A stretch of DNA of 64,000 nucleotides from NCBI RefSeq assembly GCF_014206875.1, contig NZ_JACIJO010000001.1, positions 558,001 through 622,000 of the forward strand. Reading direction: 5' to 3'. The notes below the pieces were generated by a model that had not been told where the DNA came from, searched no databases, and saw only the letters and a list, made by a program, of their open reading frames with translations. A program made the translations under genes and the position numbers. This DNA is from Algoriphagus iocasae (lineage in GTDB: Bacteria; Bacteroidota; Bacteroidia; Cytophagales; Cyclobacteriaceae). Shown piece after piece: positions 38,064 to 46,304 of this stretch (positions within the stretch are counted from its first letter, which is position 1; each line of letters begins with the position of its first letter).

Positions 38064-38999
38064 ATGACAAAAACCTATATAATCCTACTAGTTCTATCAT
38101 TTTTTGTGATAGAATCTTTCGCTCAGCAGATCTCTAAAGAAGAAATGCTTTTTCTTACCCAAAAATGGACCGGAGAGCGGTTTGAAGATGGTCGGCCTAA
38201 AGTATCTGATGATATACTCCGAAGAATGAAGGAGGTAACACATGATGAGGCTTGGGCTGTAATGAAAAATGAAGGCTATCGATATCAATATGCTGATGGA
38301 TGGGGCTTGACCATTAATCCAGACAGTGTCTTGGTGGGAAGAGCGTTGACAGCCACATTTATGCCCGGGCGACCTGATATCCATGATGCTATCGATGAAA
38401 GAGGAAAGAAAGAGGGGAAACGTGGACAGAATTCCTGGCCTGTAGATTTATTACAGCTTGGAGATGTCTATGTAGTAGATCAATTTGGAATTCATAATGG
38501 AGGTCCTACCATTGGAGATAATGTGGGCAATGCCATTTATGCCAAGTCAGGAAACGGAATCGTCTATGATGGCGCTATCCGTGATATTGTAGGATTGAAA
38601 GAAATCGGATCATTTACCTCCTATGTTTCAAGCTATCATCCATCTCATCATAATCAACCAGGTGATTTAAATACCATGTTGATAGGCATCAATAAACCCA
38701 CTAGAATTCATCAAGTAACTGTGATGGCAGGTGATGTGGTCTTGGGAAGAGATGGTGGAGTATCCTTTATTCCGGCGCATCTGGCCGAAAAAGTAGTGGT
38801 TACTTCAGAAGTGGTTCGCCTTCGCGATATGTTTGGCCATGAGCGATTGAGAGAAGGAAAATATACAGCAGGACAAATCGATACCAGATGGTCTGATGAA
38901 ATTGAGAAAGATTTTTCCCAATGGTTAAATGACCATATCGATGAACTTCCAATTGCCAGAGAACAAATTCAGGAAATCTTAAAGAAAAGAACCTGGTAA
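38064..38999 (+). CDS. Exported RraA-family protein (aldolase/decarboxylase-type), copy 1
   Basis: A 311-residue member of the RraA / 4-hydroxy-4-methyl-2-oxoglutarate aldolase family with a Sec signal peptide (cleavage about Ala20/Gln21). Characterised family members are metal-dependent class II enzymes that cleave 4-hydroxy-2-oxoacids to pyruvate or decarboxylate oxaloacetate. The catalytic D-X20-R-D pattern is present: Asp152 in TIGDNVGNAIYA, then Arg173-Asp174 in YDGAIRD. E. coli RraA is only about 160 residues; this protein has about 110 extra N-terminal residues (WTGERFEDGRPKVSD block) and a C-terminal helix segment with GHERLREGKYTAGQID. It is located in the periplasm. The next gene (25-base gap) is a Tat-exported dehydratase-like enzyme. 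Confidence 0.85.
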   Translation: MTKTYIILLVLSFFVIESFAQQISKEEMLFLTQKWTGERFEDGRPKVSDDILRRMKEVTHDEAWAVMKNEGYRYQYADGWGLTINPDSVLVGRALTATFMPGRPDIHDAIDERGKKEGKRGQNSWPVDLLQLGDVYVVDQFGIHNGGPTIGDNVGNAIYAKSGNGIVYDGAIRDIVGLKEIGSFTSYVSSYHPSHHNQPGDLNTMLIGINKPTRIHQVTVMAGDVVLGRDGGVSFIPAHLAEKVVVTSEVVRLRDMFGHERLREGKYTAGQIDTRWSDEIEKDFSQWLNDHIDELPIAREQIQEILKKRTW

Positions 39000-39024
39000 C
39001 CTATCAGTAAACTCAATACCTATT

Positions 39025-40302
39025 ATGACTAACAAAAAATCTCGTAGATCATTCCTACTAAAAGGAGCTGCTCTTGGATTAACCGGAGCTGGATTAATGA
39101 CCAGCTTTGGCCAAGGATTGCAAGCAGCAGTTCAAAAACAAAACAATTATTCCAACCCATCAGATTTAAAAATCACAGATGTCAAATGTGGCTTTGTCCG
39201 CGGCGCTGTGTACGTTAAAATTTATACCAACCAAGACGTTTGGGGTTGTGGCGAAGCTGTAGATGCCATTCATGGATCTTATTATCTGGTGAAAAGACTC
39301 GGCAATCAGATCAAGGGTCAAAATCCGCTCAATCCAAACCGACTTGCAGAACAATTGAGAAAGGGATCCTTTTTTGGAGGTGCTCAGTCCGGCGTTTTTG
39401 TAGCTGTTTTGACGGCGATAGAGACGGCACTTTGGGACATTACTGGGAAAGTATTTAATGTTCCGGTTTACCAACTTTTGGGAGGAAAATTCCGGGATAA
39501 AATCCGTGTGTATTGCGATACTGCACTTTATGCTACTACTAATCCAGAACCTTCGGATTATGCTGCTGCGGCAAGGGATGCAGTGGACAGGGGATATAAT
39601 GCCGTGAAATTCGATGTAGATAATGGGAGAGATCCAAATAAATACGATCGGTTTAATTGGACGGCCAACCCAGCTGAAATTGACAGAATGTATAATGCCA
39701 TCGCAGCGGTAAGAGAGGAAGTTGGTCCAAACATAGATATCTGTGTGGATATGCACGGCAGATATGATGCAGTAACCGGGATGAAAATGGCGAAAATGTA
39801 TGAGCCTTTGAATCTGATGTGGCTCGAAGAACCAGTTCCTGCTGATAACCCGGAAGTTTATAAGCATATAACTCAGGAGACAAGCACACCGATTTGTGCT
39901 GGGGAGAATATTTATCTCGCCTATGGTTTTACAAAACTTCTTTCCGATGGAGCTTTGGACATCATCATGCCTGACTTACAAAAAGCCGGTGGCTTAGGTG
40001 AGGCTCAGCGAATTGCCAATTTGGCAAACCTCTATTATGTGCCGTTTTCACCGCATATGGTTGCCTCTTTCCTTGGAGCTATGGCTAGCTGCCATGTTTG
40101 TGCTTCAGTTCCAAATTTCCAGATTATGGAGTGGCAGATCTATATGGACAAAGATGAGATTTGGAAGGATATCGTGACTTACGATGGACCTAGGACTGAA
40201 AACAGCTTCATTACTCTTTCAGAAAAACCTGGGATAGGAGTGGAAATCAATGAGGAAGGAATGAAAAAACATGCCGTTCCTGGGATTCCATTTTTTGAAT
40301 AA
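39025..40302 (+). CDS. Tat-exported enolase-superfamily dehydratase, galactonate-dehydratase-like
   Basis: A 425-residue mandelate racemase / muconate lactonizing-type enzyme with a Tat signal (SRRSFLLKGAA, Arg7-Arg8). The Mg ligands are Asp242 (VDMHG), Glu268 (WLEEP) and Glu294 (AGEN). The catalytic His344 (SPHMV) and His244 (DMHG) are in place. Spacings from the first ligand (+26, +52, +102) match those I recall for E. coli D-galactonate dehydratase. Enzymes of this subgroup turn aldonic acids into 2-keto-3-deoxy acids. A cytoplasm-folded, Tat-exported enzyme acting in the periplasm would be unusual for this class. It sits between two RraA-like genes, suggesting that its product is split by them. 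The exact sugar acid is unknown. Confidence 0.85.
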   Translation: MTNKKSRRSFLLKGAALGLTGAGLMTSFGQGLQAAVQKQNNYSNPSDLKITDVKCGFVRGAVYVKIYTNQDVWGCGEAVDAIHGSYYLVKRLGNQIKGQNPLNPNRLAEQLRKGSFFGGAQSGVFVAVLTAIETALWDITGKVFNVPVYQLLGGKFRDKIRVYCDTALYATTNPEPSDYAAAARDAVDRGYNAVKFDVDNGRDPNKYDRFNWTANPAEIDRMYNAIAAVREEVGPNIDICVDMHGRYDAVTGMKMAKMYEPLNLMWLEEPVPADNPEVYKHITQETSTPICAGENIYLAYGFTKLLSDGALDIIMPDLQKAGGLGEAQRIANLANLYYVPFSPHMVASFLGAMASCHVCASVPNFQIMEWQIYMDKDEIWKDIVTYDGPRTENSFITLSEKPGIGVEINEEGMKKHAVPGIPFFE

Positions 40303-40353
40303 ACAATAGAAATCAGTTACCCTAAATTTTAACCTTAAAACCCAACATTCCCT

Positions 40354-41316
40354 ATGACTAATAAATTTTTACAAAAAGGCTTTTTATATGTCTTTGCACT
40401 TTCATCCATATTGATGCTTCCTCTTGGGAAGGTAAAAGCGCAGAATGTGGGAGCCTCACCAGAATATATCAAGGCTTTGACTTCCCAATGGACAGGAGAA
40501 AGATTTCCTGACGGAAGGCCAAAAGTCTCTGATTCCATCCTTGAGCGATTAAAAAACATATCCATAGAAGAAGCTTGGGGAGTTTTGCGGAATAAAGGAT
40601 ATCAGAATCAATACGAAGGTGACTGGCAAATAATGCTTCCGGATGAGGCGATGACCGGTAGAGTTGTTACCGCCCAATACATGCCATTGAGACCTGATTT
40701 GGAAAAACAGGTGAAGGATCAAGGAGTCGAAAATGAAGGAAGATCTCCAAAAGGTGGGACGAATTCCTGGCCGATCGATATTCTAACAAATGGTGATGTT
40801 TATGTGGCGGATGGCTATGGAAAAATTGCTGACGGTACGCTCATAGGAGATAATTTGGGGAATGCTATCTACGCAAAATCCCAAAGAGGAGTAGTTTTCA
40901 ATGGCTCAGTTCGAGACCAGGAAGGTCTATCTGAAATTGAAGGATTTAATGCCTGGATGAAAGGTCAAGATCCATCTTACATTCAACAAATGATGTTGAC
41001 CTCCATTAACGCTCCAATCAGAATCGGTCGCGCTACTGTTCTTCCTGGAGATGTGGTGTTGGCTAAAAAGTATGGAGTGATATTCATTCCTGCCTATTTG
41101 GTGGAGGACTTGGTGTTGACTTCTGAAGTTACTGGCCTGAGAGATGAGTTTGGTCATCAGAGACTTCGGGAAGGAAAATACCTTGCAGGACAAATCGACA
41201 GTCAATGGACAGAGGAAATCAAGAAGGACTTTTTGGATTGGTTGAATAACTATCCTGGTAAACTCCCAATGACCAAAGAAGAACTGGATAACTATCTGAA
41301 GGAGAGAAATTATTAA
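40354..41316 (+). CDS. Exported RraA-family protein (aldolase/decarboxylase-type), copy 2
   Basis: A 320-residue paralogue of the protein at 38064. A Sec signal ends near VKA/QN (residue 29). The D-X20-R-D motif is again intact: Asp166 in LIGDNLGNAIYA and Arg187-Asp188 in FNGSVRD. The shared N-terminal block reads WTGERFPDGRPKVSD and the shared C-terminal block RLREGKYLAGQID. Identity to copy 1 looks moderate, so the duplication is not recent. It follows the first dehydratase by 51 bases and precedes the second by 111 bases. Probable role: pyruvate-releasing aldolase or oxoacid decarboxylase in the periplasm; a different stereochemistry or chain length from copy 1 is possible. Confidence 0.85.
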   Translation: MTNKFLQKGFLYVFALSSILMLPLGKVKAQNVGASPEYIKALTSQWTGERFPDGRPKVSDSILERLKNISIEEAWGVLRNKGYQNQYEGDWQIMLPDEAMTGRVVTAQYMPLRPDLEKQVKDQGVENEGRSPKGGTNSWPIDILTNGDVYVADGYGKIADGTLIGDNLGNAIYAKSQRGVVFNGSVRDQEGLSEIEGFNAWMKGQDPSYIQQMMLTSINAPIRIGRATVLPGDVVLAKKYGVIFIPAYLVEDLVLTSEVTGLRDEFGHQRLREGKYLAGQIDSQWTEEIKKDFLDWLNNYPGKLPMTKEELDNYLKERNY

Positions 41317-41427
41317 ACTTTTACGAGTGAATCTGGGAAAGTGAAAATGCCTTGTCCAGACTCATTTTTGCTGGTTAAAAGCTAACTGGCCTTCAATCAT
41401 ATTGATCTAACATTAACCCGGAATACC

Positions 41428-42912
41428 ATGAAAAATACCTTAAAAGACATTATTGAAAAAAATAAAATCAGAGAGCAGCAATATGTTGCTCAGCGCCAAG
41501 CCGAGATTGATAATCCTTTGACAAAAGACAATCGAAGAGATTTTTTGAAGAAAACTGCACTGGGGGGTCTGAGTCTCTCAGCTTTGATGGGACTGAGTAT
41601 TGAAGATACCATGGCTGAAACCACCAAAAATGTTCGAAGGGCTTCAGCTCCTTCAGATCTTAAGATTACGGATTTGAGATATGCCCATACTGCTGTGATG
41701 GGTGGTACGGCCATTCTTAGAATAGATACCAATCAAGGGATTTATGGGTTAGGGGAAGTAAGAGATGGAGCGGATCCAAAATATGCCTTGATGCTGAAGA
41801 GCCGTATTTTAGGTGAGAATCCATGTAACGTGGAAAAAATCTTCAAAATCATTAAGCAGTTTGGTGGCCAGTCCCGTCAGGCGGGAGGAGTTTGCGGGGT
41901 AGAAATGGCCCTGTGGGATCTTTGCGGGAAAGCATATAATGTTCCTGCTTGGCAATTGCTTGGAGGAAGATATCGGGATTCGGTAAGATTATATGCAGAT
42001 ACTCCTGAGGCAAGCTCTCCAGAAGAGCAGATGAAACTCATCAAATATAGAACTGAAGAGCAAGGATATACTTGGCTGAAAATGGATGTTTCCATTGGGG
42101 AAATCATGGATATTCCAGGCTGCATTGTCAATCCTGAGATTTTTAAAATGGGCAAAAGTCAATGGCAAGGTGGATACATGTCCTATGCAAATACTGCTCA
42201 CCCATTCACTGGAGTTCAAATTACTGAAAAAGGACTGGATGAACTTGCCAAGATTGTAGACCACGTGAGAGGAATGGTTGGATATGAGATTCCACTTTCC
42301 ACAGACCATTATGGACATTTTGATTTGAACAACTGTATCAGACTAGGTCAGGCTTTGGATAAATATAGACTAGCCTGGCTTGAGGATATGGTACCTTGGC
42401 AAATGTGGGAGCAGCATAAAACCATTACCACTGCACTTAATACTCCAACCACGACTGGCGAGGATATTTACTTGCTTCAGTATTTCAAAGATTTGATCGA
42501 TAACCATGCAGTGGATATTGTGCATCCAGACTTGGCATCTTCTGGTGGTCTTTTGGAAACAAAACGTATTGCTGACTATGCTGAAGAAAAAGGAATTTCC
42601 ATGGCCATGCATCAAGCGGGTACTCCGGTTTCATTTATGGCAAATGTTCATTGCGCTGCGGCAACTCAGAATTTCTTGGCACTGGAACATCACTCTGTCG
42701 ATGTCCCATGGTGGGAAGATCTGGTGACTATGACTGGTGGAGGAAAAATGATTGATAAAGGATATGCTCCTGTACCGCTGGATGCTCCTGGATTAGGAAT
42801 CGAGTTGAATGAAGAGGTAGTGAAAGCTCATCTTCATCCTTCTGACAATTCTTATTTTGCACCAACTGACATGTGGAATGACAAGCGTTCACATGACAGA
42901 ACCTACAGTTAA
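41428..42912 (+). CDS. Tat-exported enolase-superfamily dehydratase, second type
   Basis: A 494-residue enolase-superfamily enzyme, clearly divergent from the one at 39025. It has a long N-terminal stretch of about 35 charged residues before the twin arginine (NRRDFLKKTALGG, Arg36-Arg37). Ligands fall at Asp293 (TDHYGH), Glu319 (WLEDM) and Glu345 (TGED). A candidate catalytic His395 (MHQAG) follows, and the +26/+52/+102 spacing is the same as in the first dehydratase. It also has an insert around residues 210-290 that is rich in aromatic residues and could shape a different substrate pocket. Together with the upstream RraA-like copy it forms a second dehydratase/aldolase-like pair. Confidence 0.83.
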   Translation: MKNTLKDIIEKNKIREQQYVAQRQAEIDNPLTKDNRRDFLKKTALGGLSLSALMGLSIEDTMAETTKNVRRASAPSDLKITDLRYAHTAVMGGTAILRIDTNQGIYGLGEVRDGADPKYALMLKSRILGENPCNVEKIFKIIKQFGGQSRQAGGVCGVEMALWDLCGKAYNVPAWQLLGGRYRDSVRLYADTPEASSPEEQMKLIKYRTEEQGYTWLKMDVSIGEIMDIPGCIVNPEIFKMGKSQWQGGYMSYANTAHPFTGVQITEKGLDELAKIVDHVRGMVGYEIPLSTDHYGHFDLNNCIRLGQALDKYRLAWLEDMVPWQMWEQHKTITTALNTPTTTGEDIYLLQYFKDLIDNHAVDIVHPDLASSGGLLETKRIADYAEEKGISMAMHQAGTPVSFMANVHCAAATQNFLALEHHSVDVPWWEDLVTMTGGGKMIDKGYAPVPLDAPGLGIELNEEVVKAHLHPSDNSYFAPTDMWNDKRSHDRTYS

Positions 42913-42948
42913 AATCAGGATTATTTAAAAAGAAATATCTGAGAGCTT

Positions 42949-44088
42949 GTGAATTGGCAAGCTTTCAGATTAAATTTCAATACCACCCAAAATACCAGCA
43001 TTTTGAACCCTAAAATCACCAAAGCACTCTCAATCCTTTCCCTTGTTTTACTTCTTGCGGCTATTGCAACCAGCATATTTTCTGGTATCGAAAATGCAAG
43101 CTTTTTATGGATCGGATTTTTCTTTATCTGCGCCATATCATTTTTAGGCAATCCCAATTTAAGAGGGTACGCTTTTTCGATGATAATATTTGGTTCAGTG
43201 GCAATTGCCCTCTATTTCCCGCAATATTTCATTGAGTACAATGGGTTTAAATTCAGTGCACTCATCGTTCCATTGATACAAGTGATCATGTTTGGAATGG
43301 GAACTTCCATGAGCGTCAAAGATTTTCTTGGAGTGGTTAAAATGCCCAAAGGTGTTTTGATTGGAGTTCTCTGCCAGTTTTCTATTATGCCTTTTATTGG
43401 ATATACACTTGCGAAAATCAGTGGATTTCCACCGGAAATTGCCGCAGGAATGATTCTGATTGGCTGCTCCCCAAGTGGAATGGCATCTAATGTGATGAGT
43501 TATTTGGCGAAGGCAAATTTGGCTCTCTCTATTACAGTAACCTCTGTAACCACCTTGATGGCACCTTTTGTTACGCCTTACCTGATGGGTTGGTTAGCGG
43601 GAGAATTTGTAGCGATTGACGTGGTGGATATGATGTTTAGTATTGTGAAAATGGTCATCATTCCGATTGGAGCTGGTTTGATTTTTAATTATTTCCTACG
43701 TGGGAAAGCGAAATGGTTGGATGATTTAATGCCGATTATCTCTATGGCCGCCATTGCACTTATTCTGGTAGTAATCGTGGCAGCAGGAAGAGATAGTTTG
43801 TTGGACATTGGTCCTTTGCTGATTTTGATGGTGGTTTTTCACAATCTTGCCGGCTATATGTTGGGATATTGGGCAAGCCGTTTGTTTAGATTGGATGAAA
43901 AAGATTGTAGAACAATTGCGATTGAAGTTGGGATGCAAAACGGAGGTCTCGCTTCCGGGATTGCCAAAGAAATGGGGAAAATTGCGACCGTCGGCCTTGC
44001 TCCTGCGGTCTTTGGTCCATTCATGAATGTGTCAGGGTCTATTTTGGCCTCCTATTGGCACAAAAAGCCTATTAAAGATGAAGGCTAA
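42949..44088 (+). CDS. BASS-family (bile acid:Na+ symporter) transporter
   Basis: A 379-residue membrane protein with about ten helices. The family signature is clear: GCSPSGMASNVMSYLAKANLALSITVTSVTTLMAPFVTPYLMG, the unwound-helix sodium-binding region, and later VGMQNGGLASGIAKE. The BASS family imports organic anions with sodium; known members carry bile acids, ketopantoate or pyruvate. The start is uncertain: GTG at 42949 and TTG at 43003 (MNPKITKALS) are both possible, the second giving a tighter N-terminus. It lies 37 bases after the second dehydratase. Together with the exported dehydratases and RraA proteins, import of a 2-oxoacid such as pyruvate is a reasonable inference. Confidence 0.87.
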   Translation: MNWQAFRLNFNTTQNTSILNPKITKALSILSLVLLLAAIATSIFSGIENASFLWIGFFFICAISFLGNPNLRGYAFSMIIFGSVAIALYFPQYFIEYNGFKFSALIVPLIQVIMFGMGTSMSVKDFLGVVKMPKGVLIGVLCQFSIMPFIGYTLAKISGFPPEIAAGMILIGCSPSGMASNVMSYLAKANLALSITVTSVTTLMAPFVTPYLMGWLAGEFVAIDVVDMMFSIVKMVIIPIGAGLIFNYFLRGKAKWLDDLMPIISMAAIALILVVIVAAGRDSLLDIGPLLILMVVFHNLAGYMLGYWASRLFRLDEKDCRTIAIEVGMQNGGLASGIAKEMGKIATVGLAPAVFGPFMNVSGSILASYWHKKPIKDEG

Positions 44089-44152
44089 ATCAAGGTATAA
44101 CCCTTTAAAAATTCACAGAAATTTCTATTCCATTTTACTCCAGATCAATACA

Positions 44153-44572
44153 ATGAAAACCCTACTAACTCTCGCTTTTTTTATTGGTAGTTTTTGCACT
44201 TTCGCACAAACTGAAAAAGACCTAGAAAATCAGGTTGAAAAACTTAGGCTCGCTTTAATTGATCCTACTGAAGCAGCTTTAAAAGAGCTAAGTTCTACTT
44301 CGCTTACCTATGGTCATTCCAGTGGTGCGTTAGAAAATCAAGATCAATTTATTGAAGCACTTGTTTCTGGCAAATCAGATTTTGCTTCTGTTTCTTTTGA
44401 AGATCAGAAGATTATGGTAGAAAAAAATATTGGAATTGTTCGCCATTATTTAGTGGCGGATGTGGTAGAAGGAGATAAAGTGAATCCTATCAAAATCGGT
44501 GTGATGCTAGTTTGGCAAAAGGAAAAAGGAAGTTGGAAGCTTCTCGCCAGACAAGCCTACAAGCTTCCTTAA
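44153..44572 (+). CDS. Exported NTF2-like/SnoaL-fold small protein
   Basis: A 139-residue protein. I chose the ATG at 44153, which begins a clear signal peptide (MKTLLTLAFFIGSFCTFA, cleavage at Ala18/Gln19). The frame is open further upstream, but that part overlaps the BASS gene and has no signal character. The mature part has the pattern of a DUF4440/SnoaL-like cone: an N-terminal helix EKLRLALIDPTEAALKELSS, the THGHSSGALENQDQFIEAL-type turn (here YGHSSGALENQDQFIEAL), then strands ending WQKEKGSWKLLARQAYKL. Such folds bind or modify small molecules. No catalytic residue is obvious. It may be the last gene of the sugar-acid operon. Confidence 0.75.
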   Translation: MKTLLTLAFFIGSFCTFAQTEKDLENQVEKLRLALIDPTEAALKELSSTSLTYGHSSGALENQDQFIEALVSGKSDFASVSFEDQKIMVEKNIGIVRHYLVADVVEGDKVNPIKIGVMLVWQKEKGSWKLLARQAYKLP

Positions 44573-44589
44573 AAGATTGGATTTTATTC

Positions 44590-45297
44590 TTATTTAATTC
44601 CGCCAAAAGCGCCGAAGCACATGTTTTTGTGGAGGATCTCTGTGCTGCTAAATCCTACTTTTTTCATCAGTTCCAATTGATAACTCATGGATCTTGGAGA
44701 GTCCTCCTTGTCCACATAATCCAAGACTTTTTGGCGATATTCTTTGCCGCCGATGTCTTCCAAATAGTCTCCATAGCGCTCCCAAGTATAAGCATCAAGG
44801 ATCGGGTTTTCCTGTGTGATCAAATCTGAAATCATCAAACAACCCCCTGGTTTTAATAAATGATAAAGCTTAGTAAATGTCTGCTCCCAATCTTCATCAT
44901 CTCTCAAATGATGCAAAACAGCTCCCGCTAAAATGATGTCAAAGCCATGATCTTCCAATTTTGCCTCGCGAATATCTTGTTGAACTGTTCTGATTTTACC
45001 AGTGGTTGCCTTACTTACTCGCTCCTCTGCTTTTTGTAACATAGGCAGACTTAAATCCACCAAAGTGCAGTGTAGATTGGGAAGTTTTGAAAGCATTTTG
45101 ATGGTGTAATTTCCTGCTCCGCACCCCACATCTAAAAGTTGGGTTGCATTTGGAGTGATTCTTTTTGCGGCTTCAGTGATGAGTTCCAAAGATATTTGAG
45201 CATCAATGGTCGAGATTTGCCCGGTTTCGATGTTGGAGAATCTTTCTACATCATTGTCAAATCGAGCTCGTATTTCGTCAACAGAGGATTTTTTCAT
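44590..45297 (-). CDS. Class I SAM-dependent methyltransferase
   Basis: A 235-residue Rossmann-fold methyltransferase. I prefer the ATG at 45297 (MKKSSVDEIRARF); an upstream start would overlap the preceding gene by 14 bases and add a hydrophobic non-family stretch. Motif I is TQLLDVGCGAGNYTIKML. An acidic loop follows (VDLSLPMLQKAE), as do motif IV IILAGAVLHHL and the post-motif LKPGGCLMISDLI, all of the Methyltransf_25/11 type. No special substrate-binding domain is visible. It is the last gene of a run with the cation transporter (41-base gap). The methyl acceptor is unknown. Confidence 0.86.
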   Translation of the reverse strand: MKKSSVDEIRARFDNDVERFSNIETGQISTIDAQISLELITEAAKRITPNATQLLDVGCGAGNYTIKMLSKLPNLHCTLVDLSLPMLQKAEERVSKATTGKIRTVQQDIREAKLEDHGFDIILAGAVLHHLRDDEDWEQTFTKLYHLLKPGGCLMISDLITQENPILDAYTWERYGDYLEDIGGKEYRQKVLDYVDKEDSPRSMSYQLELMKKVGFSSTEILHKNMCFGAFGGIK

Positions 45298-45337
45298 AGG
45301 TATTGGGAATATTGAGAGATTTAAAAATAGAAATCTC

Positions 45338-46204
45338 TTAGTAAGGTTCAATATGTATCAGTAAATGTCCGATCTCAGGCATTTCTTTTTGTAAACGATC
45401 TTTCAAAACATGGGAAATATCATGCCCTTCTCGCACTGTAAGGTGACCTTCCACCAAAGCATGTAGGTCGACGTGGTAGTCCATTCCGGCTTTTCTGACA
45501 AAGCATTTTTCAGTGCCTTTGACACCTTTTACCTGAATGGCAATTTTCCGGATTTCTTCAATCATATCCTCATGATTGTTTTCATCCATGACCTCAGCTA
45601 AAGCAGGCCTGAAGATTTTGTAACAATTGTAAACGATGAAAACAACAGCAACCAAAGCCGCATAATCGTCAGCAACTTCGTAACCTTCACCTAAATACAA
45701 AGCCATGGAGATACCGATAAATGCAGCGACGGAAGTGATCGCATCGCTACGGTGGTGCCAGGCTTCCGCTTTGAGTGAGTCAGAATTTATTTTTTTACTT
45801 CTTCGAATGACTATCTGATAAGATGCTTCTTTCCAAATAATAATTCCTGCCAGAACCCAGAGGGTAAAACTTTTTGGAAGCTCGTGTGGAATCCTGATAT
45901 GTTGAATAGCCTGATAGGCAATGGTGGCTGCAGAAAGGATCAAAAACGCCACTACCAAAAAAGTAATCAGGGGTTCTGCTTTACCGTGACCATAGGGATG
46001 ATTTTCATCGGCAGGTCGATGGGCGTATCGTAGACCCACTAAAACCAATATAGAAGCAAAAATATCCACGACAGATTCGATTCCGTCAGCGATCAGCGCA
46101 TAAGAATTACCAAAAATCCCAGCCAGGAACTTGATAGTGGCCAAAGCCACATTTCCCAGCATGCTGAAAATTACGGTTCTTACTGCGATATTCTGGTTGG
46201 ACAT
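45338..46204 (-). CDS. Cation diffusion facilitator (CDF) metal exporter
   Basis: A 288-residue CDF-family protein that exports divalent metals such as Zn, Fe, Mn, Co or Cd by proton exchange. Six membrane helices cover about residues 10-200. Metal-site residues appear in helix 2 (ADGIESVVDIF) and helix 5 (WHHRSDAITSVAAFIG). The HPYGHGKAEP stretch after helix 2 is diagnostic. The C-terminal cytoplasmic domain (about 205-288) has GTEKCFVRKAGMDYHVDLHALVEGHLTV and ends with HLLIHIEPY. Metal specificity cannot be read with confidence. It sits upstream of the methyltransferase gene and 100 bases downstream of the APC permease gene. Confidence 0.93.
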   Translation of the reverse strand: MSNQNIAVRTVIFSMLGNVALATIKFLAGIFGNSYALIADGIESVVDIFASILVLVGLRYAHRPADENHPYGHGKAEPLITFLVVAFLILSAATIAYQAIQHIRIPHELPKSFTLWVLAGIIIWKEASYQIVIRRSKKINSDSLKAEAWHHRSDAITSVAAFIGISMALYLGEGYEVADDYAALVAVVFIVYNCYKIFRPALAEVMDENNHEDMIEEIRKIAIQVKGVKGTEKCFVRKAGMDYHVDLHALVEGHLTVREGHDISHVLKDRLQKEMPEIGHLLIHIEPY

Positions 46205-46304
46205 TTTATTTTAAAAGAGATGCTCGGAATCCAGTTTATAAAAAGGATAACCGATTTTGCAAAGGTCTGGGTTTCCTTTTACCCAAGAAACTTTAGTCCA
46301 ATAT

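Noticed and set aside
39166..39867. Long minus-strand frame of 233 codons within the first dehydratase gene
   Set aside because: It lies wholly antisense to a well-supported enzyme, has no family motif and is rich in Ile, His and Ser as expected from a shadow frame.
41330..41380. Possible terminator between the second RraA-like gene and the second dehydratase
   Set aside because: The stem has a four-base bulge and only a short T-run, too weak to report as a terminator.
31184..44088. Classical polysaccharide utilisation locus
   Set aside because: SusC/SusD are present but no glycoside hydrolase, lyase or carbohydrate esterase lies in the region.
44027..44152. Upstream extension of the NTF2-like gene
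   Set aside because: It overlaps the BASS gene and would bury a clear signal peptide inside the protein.
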